Assembly (NCBI GenBank): GCA_964507185.1
Contig: CAZDOY010000008.1
Coordinates: 26,795-90,794 of the forward strand
Direction of reading: 5' to 3'
DNA length: 64,000 bases
From: CAVRTJ01 sp964507185
GTDB taxonomy: Bacteria; Acidobacteriota; UBA4820; DSQY01
Position 1 is the first letter of the stretch. Every line of letters begins with the position of its first letter. The notes under the pieces are model-generated. The model had not been told where the DNA came from. It saw nothing but the letters and a program-made list of their open reading frames with translations, and made no database searches. Shown piece by piece: positions 15,831 through 24,597 of the stretch. The position numbers were made by a program, and so were the translations under genes.

Positions 15831-16921
15831 CGCCCCTCCAACGGAGCCGTCACGATCCAGTCGTCTCCCGCCTGGGTCCAGCGTGCCTTCTCCAGCCGCA
15901 ACTCACGGCCTGGGACAAAACCGTCCACGGGCCCAGGCTGCCTTTCGCCGCCCACAAGGACGGGAGCGAGATGAATGGATATCCTGTCCACGTATCTTTC
16001 CGAAAGGAAGGCGCCCGACAGACGGCCCACCGCCTCGACGTAAAGCTCAACGACCCTTTTCCGGTGAAGGAGGGCCAGAATCGAGGTCAGCGGGAAACCG
16101 CCGGACTCGAGTCGCGGGAGCGGCAATACTTCGACGCCCTCCATCCCCGCAACTTCAGGTGGAGTCTTTCCTTCGGGCCTGACCACCCATACGGGGCCGT
16201 CTCCGGGACACGTCCGGAAGATAGCCTCGTGCCCCGTAATCACGCACCGGCTGTCCAGGATCACACGGACGAGGCTCTTTCTCAGCTTTTCCATACGGAC
16301 GTTGAGCAGAGGATCATCGGCTATCACCGTCCCCGCCGAAACCAGAACAGCGTCCGACAGAAAACGATCCTCGTGCACCCGTTTTCTGGCTTCCACGCCC
16401 GTGAGATATCCACCTGCAGACGACGTCACCCGTCCGTCGAGCGATTGGGCGATCTTCAGGTGAACGTAGGGTCTGCGATTCAAGTGATAAGCGTGGTACG
16501 CAAGATCCACGGCCCGGGCCTCGTCTTCAAGGAAACCCATGACAACCTCTACCCCGGCCTTGCTCAGTTCTTCCGATCCTCTGCCGCACACCTGCGGGTT
16601 TGGGTCCGAACCCGCCGCAAACACGCGGGTTATGCCCGCCGCAACAATGGCTTTTGTACATGGAGGGGTCCGGCCGAAAACGTTGCAGGGTTCCAATGTC
16701 ACGTAGAGGTCGGCGCCCCGGGCCTCCCCACCCGCTTCCTTGAGCGCCTCCACCTCGGCATGCGGGCGGCCCGGGCCCTTATGGTAGCCCTTGCCCATCA
16801 CCATGCCGTCGCGGACGACGACCGCGCCCACGCACGGGTTGGGGTGCGTCCGTCCCTTGCCCTTGAGGGCTTGGGCGATGGCTTCCCTCATGTACCTCGG
16901 GTCAGGCCCCATGCTTCCCAC
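15815..16921 (-). CDS. ribD: Riboflavin biosynthesis deaminase/reductase
   Basis: A 368-residue bifunctional enzyme for the second and third steps of riboflavin synthesis. The N-terminal cytidine-deaminase fold has the zinc ligands in HAEVEALKEAG and EPCNVFGRTPPC. The usual CCHHG of the loop is CNVFG here, with both zinc cysteines kept. Residues from about 145 form the reductase domain (HLKIAQSLDGRVTSSAGGYLTG, with ILDSRCVI and a nucleotide-binding C-terminus). It is 13 bp downstream of ftsY and leads the ribD-ribE-ribBA set. Confidence 0.94.
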   Translation of the reverse strand: MGSMGPDPRYMREAIAQALKGKGRTHPNPCVGAVVVRDGMVMGKGYHKGPGRPHAEVEALKEAGGEARGADLYVTLEPCNVFGRTPPCTKAIVAAGITRVFAAGSDPNPQVCGRGSEELSKAGVEVVMGFLEDEARAVDLAYHAYHLNRRPYVHLKIAQSLDGRVTSSAGGYLTGVEARKRVHEDRFLSDAVLVSAGTVIADDPLLNVRMEKLRKSLVRVILDSRCVITGHEAIFRTCPGDGPVWVVRPEGKTPPEVAGMEGVEVLPLPRLESGGFPLTSILALLHRKRVVELYVEAVGRLSGAFLSERYVDRISIHLAPVLVGGERQPGPVDGFVPGRELRLEKARWTQAGDDWIVTAPLEGRCLPA

Positions 16922-16933
16922 GAAAGACTCCTC

Positions 16934-17824
16934 TCAATTCAACAGGCCCTGCACGTATTCCTTCGCATCGAAGGGGACGAGATCGTCGACTTTTTCTCCC
17001 ACGCCGACGTATCGAATGGGAATCTGGAGTTCCGAAGCGATGGACAAGGCGATTCCCCCCTTCGCGGTTCCGTCCAGCTTCGTGAGAACCAGGTCGGTCA
17101 CGGGGACCTTATCCATGAAAGTCACGGCTTGACTCAGGCCGTTCTGCCCCGTGGTGGCATCCAGAACGAGACTCACCTGGTGAGGGGCGCCCGGGCAGGC
17201 CCGTCCAACGACCCTGTGGACTTTTGCAAGCTCCTCCATGAGATTGTGCTTGACGTGGAGCCGGCCCGCGGTGTCGATGAGCACAAAATCCAGGCCGCGC
17301 GATACGGCGGTCTGGACGGCGTCGAAGGCGACGGCGGCCGGGTCCGCGCCTTCCTTCTGCCGGACGATCTGGGCGCCGGCCCGTTGCGACCATATCTCAA
17401 GCTGCTCCGCCGCCGCGGCACGGAACGTGTCCCCCGCGGCGAGAATCCCCCTCTGCCCGCCTGCCGTACGCGCCGCGGCCAGTTTGCCTATGGTCGTGGT
17501 CTTCCCGACGCCGTTTACGCCGACCACGAGATTCACCCACGGCCCGGGCGGGGGGCCCTCCGGGGGCGGAGTGGGAGGCCACAAGGCCATCATTCTCTCC
17601 TCGAGGGCCGCCTTCAGCCCCTGTCCACCGGAGCGGGCCTGCCTTGGAAGACGGTTGAGGAGCTTCTCGATGGTAGCCAACCCGACGTCTGCGCCGAGCA
17701 AGGCCTCTTCGAGAGTCTCAATGGAATACTCATCGTCCACGGCATCTCTGCCGAAAACATCGGCCACTCTTCCGGCGAAGACCTCACGCGTCTTCTGGAG
17801 GCCGGCCCTGATTTTACCGAACAT
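16934..17824 (-). CDS. ftsY: Signal recognition particle receptor FtsY
   Basis: A 296-residue SRP-family GTPase that docks ribosome-SRP complexes at the membrane. GTPase motifs are intact: GVNGVGKTTTIGK (P-loop), GDTFRAAAAEQL, LIDTAGRLH, TKLDGTAKGG and the closing GVGEKVDDLVPFD. It lacks the long acidic A domain of E. coli FtsY and begins at the NG core, as in many other bacteria. ATG 17824 is preferred to the preceding TTG because it forms a TGATG junction with the upstream TPR gene. Clustering with riboflavin genes is probably only operon packing. Confidence 0.94.
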   Translation of the reverse strand: MFGKIRAGLQKTREVFAGRVADVFGRDAVDDEYSIETLEEALLGADVGLATIEKLLNRLPRQARSGGQGLKAALEERMMALWPPTPPPEGPPPGPWVNLVVGVNGVGKTTTIGKLAAARTAGGQRGILAAGDTFRAAAAEQLEIWSQRAGAQIVRQKEGADPAAVAFDAVQTAVSRGLDFVLIDTAGRLHVKHNLMEELAKVHRVVGRACPGAPHQVSLVLDATTGQNGLSQAVTFMDKVPVTDLVLTKLDGTAKGGIALSIASELQIPIRYVGVGEKVDDLVPFDAKEYVQGLLN

Positions 17825-18690
17825 CAAAGATCACCACCGCCGATCTTGGCGAGAATAGCTTTCGCGCTCTGGCCGAACCTGCTTTCCGGGGCTATCTTCA
17901 GGACTTCCAGCAGGGCGGAGCGCGCCTGCGGGTAAAGCTTTTCCTGGTAGAGCGCTTCGCCGTAATGATAGTAGATTTCGGCCCCATCGCTCTGCTGGGC
18001 CTGGTAATCGCCTTTCAATAGATCCAGAGCCTTCTTGAAATTGAGGGCCGCGTCCCCCCACTTGTTCTCCGTGGACTTGATGATCCCTATCTTGTTGTAG
18101 GCCTTGTAGTAACGGGGGTTCTCGTCGATGACCTTGAGAAAGACGGCTTCCGCGTCGAGGTACTTCTTCTCCCTCATGTAGATCACACCCATGTTGTAGT
18201 AGGACTCGTATCGGCTGAAGACGCCGTTGCTGTTCACCACTTGCCTGAAAAGCTTCAAGGCTTCCTCGTTTTCACCCAACTCCATGTGACACGCTCCCAT
18301 CGCGTTGAGAACGGCCAGCCTGTTCTCCTGCGTACCCGGCCCCTGCTTCATGGCGAGTTGGAGATAATCCAGGGCTTCGTGGTACTTCCCCCCGGACAGA
18401 TAGAAGAGACCATTGGTGTAGGAGTATTTCGAGTCCGTCCGCAACTTGCTCGCGAGGGCGATATAGTGGTGCGCACCTTCCATGTTGCCCTGGCTGGCGA
18501 ATTCCAGGGCCATGTTGTAGGCGACTTCCGGGTTTTTAATCGTCGCATCGCCCGGCAGCTCTCCCTTTGCGGCTTTGCCTCTTCTGCTGAAACCCGCGTC
18601 GGGAGCTCCGGGTATCGCAGGCTGTTTGTGAGCACAGGCCACTGTGGCGAGCAAAACCAATGTAAGGAAGCTAACAGACAAGCGCTTCAT
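17824..18690 (-). CDS. TPR-repeat lipoprotein (PilF/PilW-like)
   Basis: A 288-residue lipoprotein. The signal peptide MKRLSVSFLTLVLLATVAC ends in a lipobox-type cysteine (Cys19). At least five TPR-like helical pairs follow (NPEVAYNMALEFASQGNME, RYESYYNMGVIYMREKKYLD, AEIYYHYGEALYQEKLYPQ). ATG 18690 is chosen because GAGG lies seven bases upstream and the signal peptide starts there, although the frame is open further. This layout is that of the outer-membrane pilotin PilF/PilW of type IV pili, and pilT is present about 7 kb away, but general TPR lipoproteins look alike. Function is therefore tentative. Confidence 0.75.
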   Translation of the reverse strand: MKRLSVSFLTLVLLATVACAHKQPAIPGAPDAGFSRRGKAAKGELPGDATIKNPEVAYNMALEFASQGNMEGAHHYIALASKLRTDSKYSYTNGLFYLSGGKYHEALDYLQLAMKQGPGTQENRLAVLNAMGACHMELGENEEALKLFRQVVNSNGVFSRYESYYNMGVIYMREKKYLDAEAVFLKVIDENPRYYKAYNKIGIIKSTENKWGDAALNFKKALDLLKGDYQAQQSDGAEIYYHYGEALYQEKLYPQARSALLEVLKIAPESRFGQSAKAILAKIGGGDL

Positions 18691-18997
18691 GATTTGACCT
18701 CGCATGACATTATCACCATCCACCTGGAATCCAAATCGCTCCGCCGTTCCAATGGTGTCTAAGCTTCCGGAGGCATACCTCCATTACGCATCATATCATA
18801 GGTAGCCGGTTCGAAAGCCGTCTTCCGGGCACCTGTCGGCGGTCGGCCTAAATGCCCCAAGACCATCCCGAGGAGGAATCGCCGAAATCAGCCGGCGCCC
18901 CGTTTTCGTCATGCAGGACAAGCCGCACCACCCTTGACCGCATTCTCTGGATGGGGTATTCTATCTCGGCGCCCTCGGGAAGGCGCGAGGAGGCACG
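18691..18997. other. Divergent intergenic region, TPR lipoprotein / secG
   Basis: This 307-bp gap separates two divergent genes. It holds the secG promoter on the plus strand (18934-18962) and, on the minus side, overlapping TATGAT -10-like hexamers near 18797-18807 without a convincing -35. A short inverted repeat GGAGG-N4-CCTCC lies near 18769-18782. No open frame with a ribosome site or structured RNA was recognised. Confidence 0.5.
18934..18962 (+). promoter_or_regulatory. secG promoter
   Basis: TTGACC (18934-18939), a 17-bp spacer and TATTCT (18957-18962) form a good sigma70-type promoter. Initiation near 18969 leaves a leader of about 29 nt containing GAGGAGG just before the secG ATG at 18998. 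Confidence 0.6.
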
Positions 18998-19447
18998 ATG
19001 GTAACGATTTTGTGGATTATTTACATCTTGGACAGCCTTTTGCTTATCGGCATCATTCTGCTCCAGCCTGGCGAGGGGGGTGACCTGGCAGCGGCCTTCG
19101 GCGGGGCATCTTCCCAGACCGCCTTCGGCGCCAGGGGGTCGGCCACCTTTTTGCAGAAGCTGACCACCGGTCTTGCGGTTCTATTCATGGTTCTCTCTAT
19201 TGTTCTCGTTATCGCTACGAATTGGAAGCAGAAGAACATCATGGAAAAGAACCCGCCGGCCGTCCAGAACAATGCGGCTTCAACGGCCAAACCTGGAGCG
19301 GCGACGGCCAAACCTGGAGCGGCGAAAGAAACCCCGGCCCCGGCCAAGGAGAAGGGCGCGGCCACGGCGACTGAATCCAAACCTCAGTCGCCAGCAACTC
19401 CTGCGCCCAAGCCCCCTGAAAAGGCGCCTGAAGGCAAGACGAAATGA
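18998..19447 (+). CDS. secG: Preprotein translocase subunit SecG with extended Ala/Pro/Lys tail
   Basis: A 149-residue protein. Residues 1-75 are SecG: a first membrane helix (MVTILWIIYILDSLLLIGIIL), the conserved cytoplasmic loop QPGEGGDLAAAFGG with ASSQTAFGARGSATFLQK, and a second helix (LAVLFMVLSIVLVIATN). The remaining 70 residues are a low-complexity tail of Ala, Pro, Lys and Thr, longer than in enteric SecG, containing an exact 21-bp tandem duplication that encodes TAKPGAA twice. The GAGGAGG ribosome site and upstream promoter support ATG 18998. A leucine tRNA gene starts 8 bp after the stop and is probably on the same transcript. Confidence 0.93.
   Translation: MVTILWIIYILDSLLLIGIILLQPGEGGDLAAAFGGASSQTAFGARGSATFLQKLTTGLAVLFMVLSIVLVIATNWKQKNIMEKNPPAVQNNAASTAKPGAATAKPGAAKETPAPAKEKGAATATESKPQSPATPAPKPPEKAPEGKTK
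19283..19324 (+). repeat. Perfect 21-bp tandem duplication inside secG
   Basis: Two identical 21-bp copies (19283-19303 and 19304-19324), each encoding Thr-Ala-Lys-Pro-Gly-Ala-Ala, lie in the low-complexity SecG tail. Exact identity suggests recent slippage and that the tail length is variable. Confidence 0.9.
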
Positions 19448-19455
19448 CCCCTCGT

Positions 19456-19542
19456 GCCGAAGTGGTGGAACTGGCAGACACGCTATCTTGAGGGGGTAGT
19501 GCCCGAAAGGGCGTGGGGGTTCGAGTCCCCCCTTCGGCACCA
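19456..19542 (+). tRNA. tRNA-Leu (GAG anticodon)
   Basis: An 87-nt class II tRNA. The acceptor stem GCCGAAG pairs with CTTCGGC, and the 3' ACCA is encoded. The D arm contains GGTGGAACTGGCAGACAC. The anticodon stem CTATC/GGTAG closes the 7-base loop TTGAGGG, giving anticodon GAG for CTC/CTT leucine codons. The long variable arm (GCCCGAAAGGGC) and the T arm GGGGGTTCGAGTCCCCC are typical of leucine tRNAs. It follows secG closely and is followed by a strong terminator. Confidence 0.96.
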
Positions 19543-19553
19543 TGAACAGCCAG

Positions 19554-19585
19554 ACGGAGAGGGCATGCCCTCTCCGTTTGATTTT
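19554..19585 (+). terminator. Rho-independent terminator after tRNA-Leu
   Basis: A self-complementary 24-base hairpin (ACGGAGAGGGCA / TGCCCTCTCCGT, 19554-19577) runs directly into TTTGATTTT. It lies 12 bp after the tRNA and would end the secG-tRNA transcript. Confidence 0.85.
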
Positions 19586-19743
19586 GGCCCAACGCCGTGT
19601 CGCGGAATTGAAGGGGGGACAATGTTCGAAAAGACGGGGAACTTTCACGCCCGAAATCATGCACTTGAAGCCCAGGGCGTTCCAATCTTCCGGCTGAAGC
19701 CGATCAGGCAGCCAGCGGCAGGTAGTTCTGCTAGAATCCCTCC

Positions 19744-20526
19744 ATGGACATTGTGAGCATCACCTCCGCCCAAAATCCCGTCGCAAAGAAGTTCCGCATG
19801 GCCGCGGCGGGCAAAAACAGGGATCTCATTCTCATAGAAGGCCGGCACATGCTGCGGGAAGCCCTCAAGGCCGGATGGCAGCTCGAGGACATCCTCGTCC
19901 AGGAAGACCGTTGGGAAGAATGGTCGGGTGAACTGGCGCCGCCGACTTCAGCGCGGCGGATCTACCGCGTGCCCCCGCGACTCCTCGAGCGTCTGAGCAC
20001 TCTCTCGGCGCCGGAAGGCGTCATGGCCTTGGGGATTCGTCCGGCGGGGATCTTCCCGTCTCCCAAACCCGGCGATTTTTTCCTCTACCTCGATGCGGTT
20101 CAGGATCCGGTGAATACGGGCATACTCGTCCGTTCCGCCAGAGCCTTCGGAGCTTCCTGCGTTTTTGCCGGGGAAGGAACCTGTGATCCCTTCCGCCTGA
20201 CCGCTCTGTTTCGAAGCGGGGGAGCGGCATTCCACGTCCCTGTGCTGGCATGCACCAGCGAGGCGTTTCTCGACTGGGCCCTGTCGACCGGCGTTGCGCT
20301 TCTGGCAGCCGTTCCAGGCGGCCGCCTCCCAGAGCCCGGCACGGGACTTCAAAAACCTTTCGCGATCCTGCTCGGCAATGAAGGGCGGGGGCTTTCGCCC
20401 CAATTCGGGGACAGGTGCGCGCAGGAGGTCGGCATTCCCATGGTCCGGGGCTGGGACTCGCTGAACGTCGCCGTAGCCGGTTCCATACTCATGCACGAAT
20501 TCTCTACTCGCCGGGAACGGGGATAG
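19744..20526 (+). CDS. SpoU/TrmH-family RNA 2'-O-methyltransferase
   Basis: A 260-residue SPOUT-class methyltransferase. The N-terminal substrate-binding domain begins MDIVSITSAQNPVAKKFRM and has LILIEGRHMLREAL. The catalytic trefoil-knot domain carries the three family motifs: motif 1 in VQDPVNTGILVRSARAFGAS, motif 2 in ILLGNEGRGLSP and motif 3 in SLNVAVAGSILMHEFSTRR. Relatives methylate ribose in 23S rRNA or tRNA (RlmB, TrmH types); the exact nucleotide cannot be told from sequence. No strong ribosome site precedes the ATG. The gene is isolated between a terminator and a lipoprotein gene. Confidence 0.9.
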   Translation: MDIVSITSAQNPVAKKFRMAAAGKNRDLILIEGRHMLREALKAGWQLEDILVQEDRWEEWSGELAPPTSARRIYRVPPRLLERLSTLSAPEGVMALGIRPAGIFPSPKPGDFFLYLDAVQDPVNTGILVRSARAFGASCVFAGEGTCDPFRLTALFRSGGAAFHVPVLACTSEAFLDWALSTGVALLAAVPGGRLPEPGTGLQKPFAILLGNEGRGLSPQFGDRCAQEVGIPMVRGWDSLNVAVAGSILMHEFSTRRERG

Positions 20527-20602
20527 ACTGTGAGTCACATCACTTATCGAACAACGACCGCTGGTGGTATCCTGAACTTATGAATTCAAGGGAGGAATCT
20601 TG

Positions 20603-21748
20603 ATGAAAAAACTCTTCGTCGCTCTAACCGTGCTGTCGCTCTTCTTCGTGCTTGCGTGCAAGAAAGAGTCGAAGGAAGTCGATTCCCAAATGGCGACGGC
20701 CCAGAAAATAGCCAAGATGGAGCAGGACATCGACGCCCAGCAGAACCAGATGAACGCCCTGCTTCAGAAATACGTCCAGCAGGGTGGTAAGGACCTGGGC
20801 GGCGTCGTCGGCCAGAACCTAACCCCCGACCAGAAAACCCTCCTCGAGCAGCGGCTCAAGAGCGAGCAGGGTATCGGCTACAGGGACCTCATCTCCGAAA
20901 TCCTCAAGAAGCAGAACGAGGTCGAGGACATGAAGGTCAAGGTGCAGGACCTCGAGCAGAAACTTCCTTCCCCCGTCGTGGTGAAACGCGGCGAAACGCA
21001 CGCCGAGATCGCCATGAACTATCTCACCAAGGACAAGGGCCTCGATGCCAATACAGCAAAGAAGCTCGTCCAGCGCGTCAATCTCATGGACGAACTCGTT
21101 CCCGGCTTCAAGGTGTGGAATTTCTATGACAACGGCGTTTACGGAACATTCGTCACCCAGGGCGACGCCGCCGTAAGCCCTTACGGTGTGATCCGCCGAG
21201 CCAAGCAGAAGCTGATCAGCGAGAAGAATTCGGCCATTTCCGAGCGCGACGTTCTAGCCAAGCAGAAGACCACACTTCTGGAGCAGGTCTCCGACCTGCA
21301 GAAGAAGAGGGATCAGCTCAACCAGGATGTGGCCATGCTGCAGGCAGAACGGGAAGATCTCCTCAAGAAGATTCAGGACGTTCAGAACCTGTCCGAGGAT
21401 CTCAAGGCCAGGTTGAACTCCGTGTTTTACAGGGTCGGCGACCGCAAGGCCCTCATCAGCACCGGCGTGGTGAAAGACCCGTGGTACGGTCGTGCGCGCA
21501 TAACGGATTTCAACGAGGCCTCGTTCCCGAATCACCTCGATCTGCGCTCCGGCGATACCATCACCTTTACGGCGAAGGACGCCGGCGTAGCCAGCATCCG
21601 CAAGATCAAGATCGCACCTGGAGTCACTTTCAAGGAAGACGCCGACTACACGATCGGCATTTCCGCCGATGGCCAGCAGGGCACGGTGAAGATCCTCAAC
21701 AAGGACAAGTTCCGCGCCGAGAGGACCATGGTCATCATGGTCAACTAG
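20603..21748 (+). CDS. Coiled-coil lipoprotein of unknown function
   Basis: A 381-residue lipoprotein: signal peptide MKKLFVALTVLSLFFVLAC with the modified Cys19. A first coiled coil covers about residues 30-125. A LysM-like or similar small domain follows (VVVKRGETHAEIAMNYLTK, ELVPGFKVWNFYDNGVYGTF), then a second long coiled coil (about 205-275) and a C-terminal beta-rich domain of about 100 residues (SVFYRVGDRKALISTGVVKD, RTMVIMVN). The start is ATG 20603, seven bases after GGAGG; the TTG three bases before it is ignored. I do not recognise the family. The architecture suggests a cell-envelope protein spanning part of the periplasm. Confidence 0.85.
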   Translation: MKKLFVALTVLSLFFVLACKKESKEVDSQMATAQKIAKMEQDIDAQQNQMNALLQKYVQQGGKDLGGVVGQNLTPDQKTLLEQRLKSEQGIGYRDLISEILKKQNEVEDMKVKVQDLEQKLPSPVVVKRGETHAEIAMNYLTKDKGLDANTAKKLVQRVNLMDELVPGFKVWNFYDNGVYGTFVTQGDAAVSPYGVIRRAKQKLISEKNSAISERDVLAKQKTTLLEQVSDLQKKRDQLNQDVAMLQAEREDLLKKIQDVQNLSEDLKARLNSVFYRVGDRKALISTGVVKDPWYGRARITDFNEASFPNHLDLRSGDTITFTAKDAGVASIRKIKIAPGVTFKEDADYTIGISADGQQGTVKILNKDKFRAERTMVIMVN

Positions 21749-21774
21749 AAACTCCGCGACCGTTCATTAACATA

Positions 21775-21808
21775 AGAAGGCCGCCCGCAAGGGCGGCCTT
21801 CTCTTTTT
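21775..21808 (+). terminator. Rho-independent terminator after the coiled-coil lipoprotein gene
   Basis: A perfect 12-bp stem (AGAAGGCCGCCC / GGGCGGCCTTCT) with a GCAA tetraloop is followed by CTTTTT. It lies 27 bp after the lipoprotein stop, in the convergent gap before the end of alaS. Confidence 0.92.
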
Positions 21809-21812
21809 ACTC

Positions 21813-21834
21813 GATCGCTCGGTCACTTGATCAC
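21813..21834 (+). repeat. 22-bp dispersed intergenic repeat, copy 1
   Basis: The element GATCGCTCGGTCACTTGATC followed by AC differs at one base from the reverse complement of positions 33067-33088. Both copies sit just after a terminator in a gap between convergent genes. Confidence 0.6.
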
Positions 21835-21845
21835 CGTTCACAAGA

Positions 21846-24512
21846 TCACTTCTTCCCAATGACTTCTTCCAGCTTGGCCTTCGCCGAATGGAGCGCCTCG
21901 TCAAGTTTCTCCACAAGCTTCCCTCCGGCCTCCGCTATATCGGGCTTGCCGCCCCCTCCGCCGCCTATGATCTTGCCGAGCGGCCTCGCAAGATCAACGG
22001 CCTTGAACCGGTCCATGAGATCTTTCGTAGCAGCCACGGTCAGGCTGGCCTTGTCGTCGAGGTTATTGCCGATGACTACGATGCCGCTTTTGATCCTGTC
22101 CCGCAGGGAATCGGCCAGGTTCTTGACTTCAGCCGGAGAGAGCCCATGGACTTTGCGGACCATCAGCTTGATCCCGTCGACCTCCTCCACCACATCACCT
22201 TCGGTCCGGCTGCCGGACGCAAGCTGGAGCTTCAGCCTGGAGGCTTCCTTCTCCATCTTCTTCAGGTCGGTCTGAAGCCGCGATACCGTTTCCGGGATGC
22301 GTTCGTGGGGCACGTTGAGGTGTTCGGTCGCGGCATCAAGGACCTTGCTCTGCTCCCTGACATATCGGTACGCGGGCATGTGCGCAACGGCCTCGATCCT
22401 GCGTACGCCCGCCGAGACGGAATGTTCGCCCACGATCTTGAACAGGCCGATCTTGCCCGTATTCGAAACATGCGTGCCGCCGCAGAGCTCCTTAGAAAAG
22501 GACGGAACGGTGACCACGCGGACGGTCTCACCGTATTTCTCTCCGAAAAGCGCCATGGCGCCCGAATTGACGGCCTTGTCGATGGGCATCACGTCCGTCT
22601 CCAGGCGTCTGTCCGCCAGAACGGCCTTGTTCACCCATTCCTCGATGGCCTCCAGGACATCGGTCTCGAGCGGGGCGAAATGCTGGAAGTCGAAGCGCAG
22701 GTGCGAGGGCGCGACGAGGGAACCCGCCTGCTTGACGTGCGGCCCAAGCATGTCCCTCAGGGCGGCGTGCAGCAGGTGCGTGGCCGTGTGGTGGGCCATG
22801 GTGGAGGCCCGTGCGTCTGCGTTCACCTGCAGGTCCGCCGTCTCGTTCTCACGCAGTTCCCCGGTCTTCACGCGGGCCCTGCTCAGGATGAGCCCCTCCA
22901 CCGGTTTCTGTGTGTCGACGACTTTGAGTTCGGCGTTCTCCGCCCGGATGCTGCCCACGTCGCCCACCTGCCCACCGCTCTCCGCGTAGAAAGGCGTTTT
23001 GTCGAAGGCGATTTCGACCTCGTCGCCCGCGAGGGCAGATTGAACGCGCTTTCCGTCCTTGAGGATGAGCAGGCAACGCGCATTTTCGACCTCAAGCGTA
23101 TCGTAGCCGAGAAACGTCGAGCGGACGCCGAATTCGGCGAGTTCTCGGACCTTCTGCGTGTCGATCCCACCTTTCCAGGACTGCCTCGCGAGTTCCTTCT
23201 GCCTTTCCATGCACGCGTTGAAACCTTCAATGTCCAGCACCAGGCCCTTGTCCCTTGCGATGTCCTCCGCCAGGTCGAGGGGGAATCCGAAGGTGTCGTA
23301 AAGCTTGAAGAGCACCTCGCCCGGAATGGCCTTATCGTCGGGCGGAGAGAGGGCTGCGGCGGATTCCAGCAGGTGGCTCAGCCCGAGCGACAAGGTCGCG
23401 CTGAAGGCCTCTTCCTCCCGCAATATCACCTTTCTGACGTGCTCCTCGTGCTCGACGATATCGGGATAGGCTGCACCCATGAGTGCCGTGACATCCCCCA
23501 CCAGCTCGTGAAGAAACGGCTTCTCCACGCCGAGGAGTCTCCCGTGGCGCGCCGCCCTGCGGACGATCTTCCTCAGCACGTAGCCCCGTCCCTCGTTCGT
23601 GGGGATCACACCGTCGGAAATGAGGAAGGTGACCGCCCGGATGTGGTCCGCGATGACCCTGAGAGACACGTCCGACGCCTCCGCCCGGCCGTACTCGGTG
23701 CCGGCGACCCCGGCCATCGCCTCGATGAGCGGAAGAATGAGGTCCGTTTCGTAGGTTGAGCCCTTGCCCTGCATGACAGCCGCGAGTCTCTCCAGCCCCA
23801 TGCCCGTGTCGACGCACGGTGCAGGAAGCGGGTTCAGTGCGCCCTGCTCGTCCCGGTCGTACTGCATAAAGACCAAATTCCAGATTTCCACCCAGCGGTC
23901 GCATTCGCACGCCACGCCGAGACATTCCCGTCCCGCCTCTTCCTCGAGGCAGGGGATATGGCCGCCCTGGAAGAAGTGAACTTCCGAGCATGGGCCGCAG
24001 GGCCCCGTCTCCCCCATCGCCCAGAAATTGTCGTGCATGCCGAGTTCCTGGATGCGATCTTCGGGCAGGTGCCTCTTCCAGTAGCCGTAAGCCTCCGCAT
24101 CCCGGGGCACACCGTTTTCGCCGCAGAAGACCGTGGCGACCATGCGGTCCTCCTGGAGCCGCACGACGCGGGTCAGGAATTCCCACGCGTAATCGACGGC
24201 CTCGGACTTGAAATAGTCTCCGAAGGAGAAATTGCCCAGCATCTCGAAGAAGGTATGATGTCGCGCGGTCCGGCCGACGTTTTCGAGGTCGTTGTGCTTC
24301 CCGCCGGCCCGCACGCACTTCTGGCTGGACGTCGCCCTCGTGTAGCCCCTCTTTTCCTTGCCGAGGAAGACGTCCTTGAACTGGTTCATCCCGGCGTTCG
24401 AGAAGAGCAGCGTGGGATCGCCCGCCGGAATGAGGGAGGAGGACCTGACGATCTTGTGGCCGTTCTCTTGAAAAAACTCCAGGAAAGCCGTTCGAATATC
24501 ATTGCCTTTCAT
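21846..24512 (-). CDS. alaS: Alanyl-tRNA synthetase
   Basis: An 888-residue class II aminoacyl-tRNA synthetase of full usual length. Motif 1 and 2 regions are visible near the N-terminus (SSSLIPAGDPTLLFSNAGMN, ARHHTFFEMLGNFSFGDYF). The editing domain carries the zinc-type motifs HHTATHLLHAAL and SKELCGGTHVSNTG. The C-Ala domain ends with the glycine-rich GGGGGGKPDIAEAGG. Enzyme and proofreading motifs are intact. It lies downstream of recX by 85 bp and probably belongs to the pilT-recX transcript or has its own promoter in that gap. Confidence 0.97.
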   Translation of the reverse strand: MKGNDIRTAFLEFFQENGHKIVRSSSLIPAGDPTLLFSNAGMNQFKDVFLGKEKRGYTRATSSQKCVRAGGKHNDLENVGRTARHHTFFEMLGNFSFGDYFKSEAVDYAWEFLTRVVRLQEDRMVATVFCGENGVPRDAEAYGYWKRHLPEDRIQELGMHDNFWAMGETGPCGPCSEVHFFQGGHIPCLEEEAGRECLGVACECDRWVEIWNLVFMQYDRDEQGALNPLPAPCVDTGMGLERLAAVMQGKGSTYETDLILPLIEAMAGVAGTEYGRAEASDVSLRVIADHIRAVTFLISDGVIPTNEGRGYVLRKIVRRAARHGRLLGVEKPFLHELVGDVTALMGAAYPDIVEHEEHVRKVILREEEAFSATLSLGLSHLLESAAALSPPDDKAIPGEVLFKLYDTFGFPLDLAEDIARDKGLVLDIEGFNACMERQKELARQSWKGGIDTQKVRELAEFGVRSTFLGYDTLEVENARCLLILKDGKRVQSALAGDEVEIAFDKTPFYAESGGQVGDVGSIRAENAELKVVDTQKPVEGLILSRARVKTGELRENETADLQVNADARASTMAHHTATHLLHAALRDMLGPHVKQAGSLVAPSHLRFDFQHFAPLETDVLEAIEEWVNKAVLADRRLETDVMPIDKAVNSGAMALFGEKYGETVRVVTVPSFSKELCGGTHVSNTGKIGLFKIVGEHSVSAGVRRIEAVAHMPAYRYVREQSKVLDAATEHLNVPHERIPETVSRLQTDLKKMEKEASRLKLQLASGSRTEGDVVEEVDGIKLMVRKVHGLSPAEVKNLADSLRDRIKSGIVVIGNNLDDKASLTVAATKDLMDRFKAVDLARPLGKIIGGGGGGKPDIAEAGGKLVEKLDEALHSAKAKLEEVIGKK

Positions 24513-24597
24513 TGATCTGTCCCTTCGTAGTCGCCGATCCGGCCAACGCTGCCCGCACGGCCCAAGTCTGTGGTGATCAGGACCCTGAGGTCGCCAC

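Noticed and set aside
15971..17935. A 654-codon open frame on the plus strand opposite ribD and ftsY, and a similar 623-codon frame at 21888-23759 opposite alaS
   Set aside because: Both lie antisense to unmistakable conserved genes, have the skewed composition of GC-rich shadows and no recognisable domain or start signal.
16922..18700. Possible FMN riboswitch upstream of the riboflavin genes
   Set aside because: ribD starts 13 bp after ftsY and none of the gaps (15101-15188, 16922-16933) can hold or shows the conserved RFN pieces.
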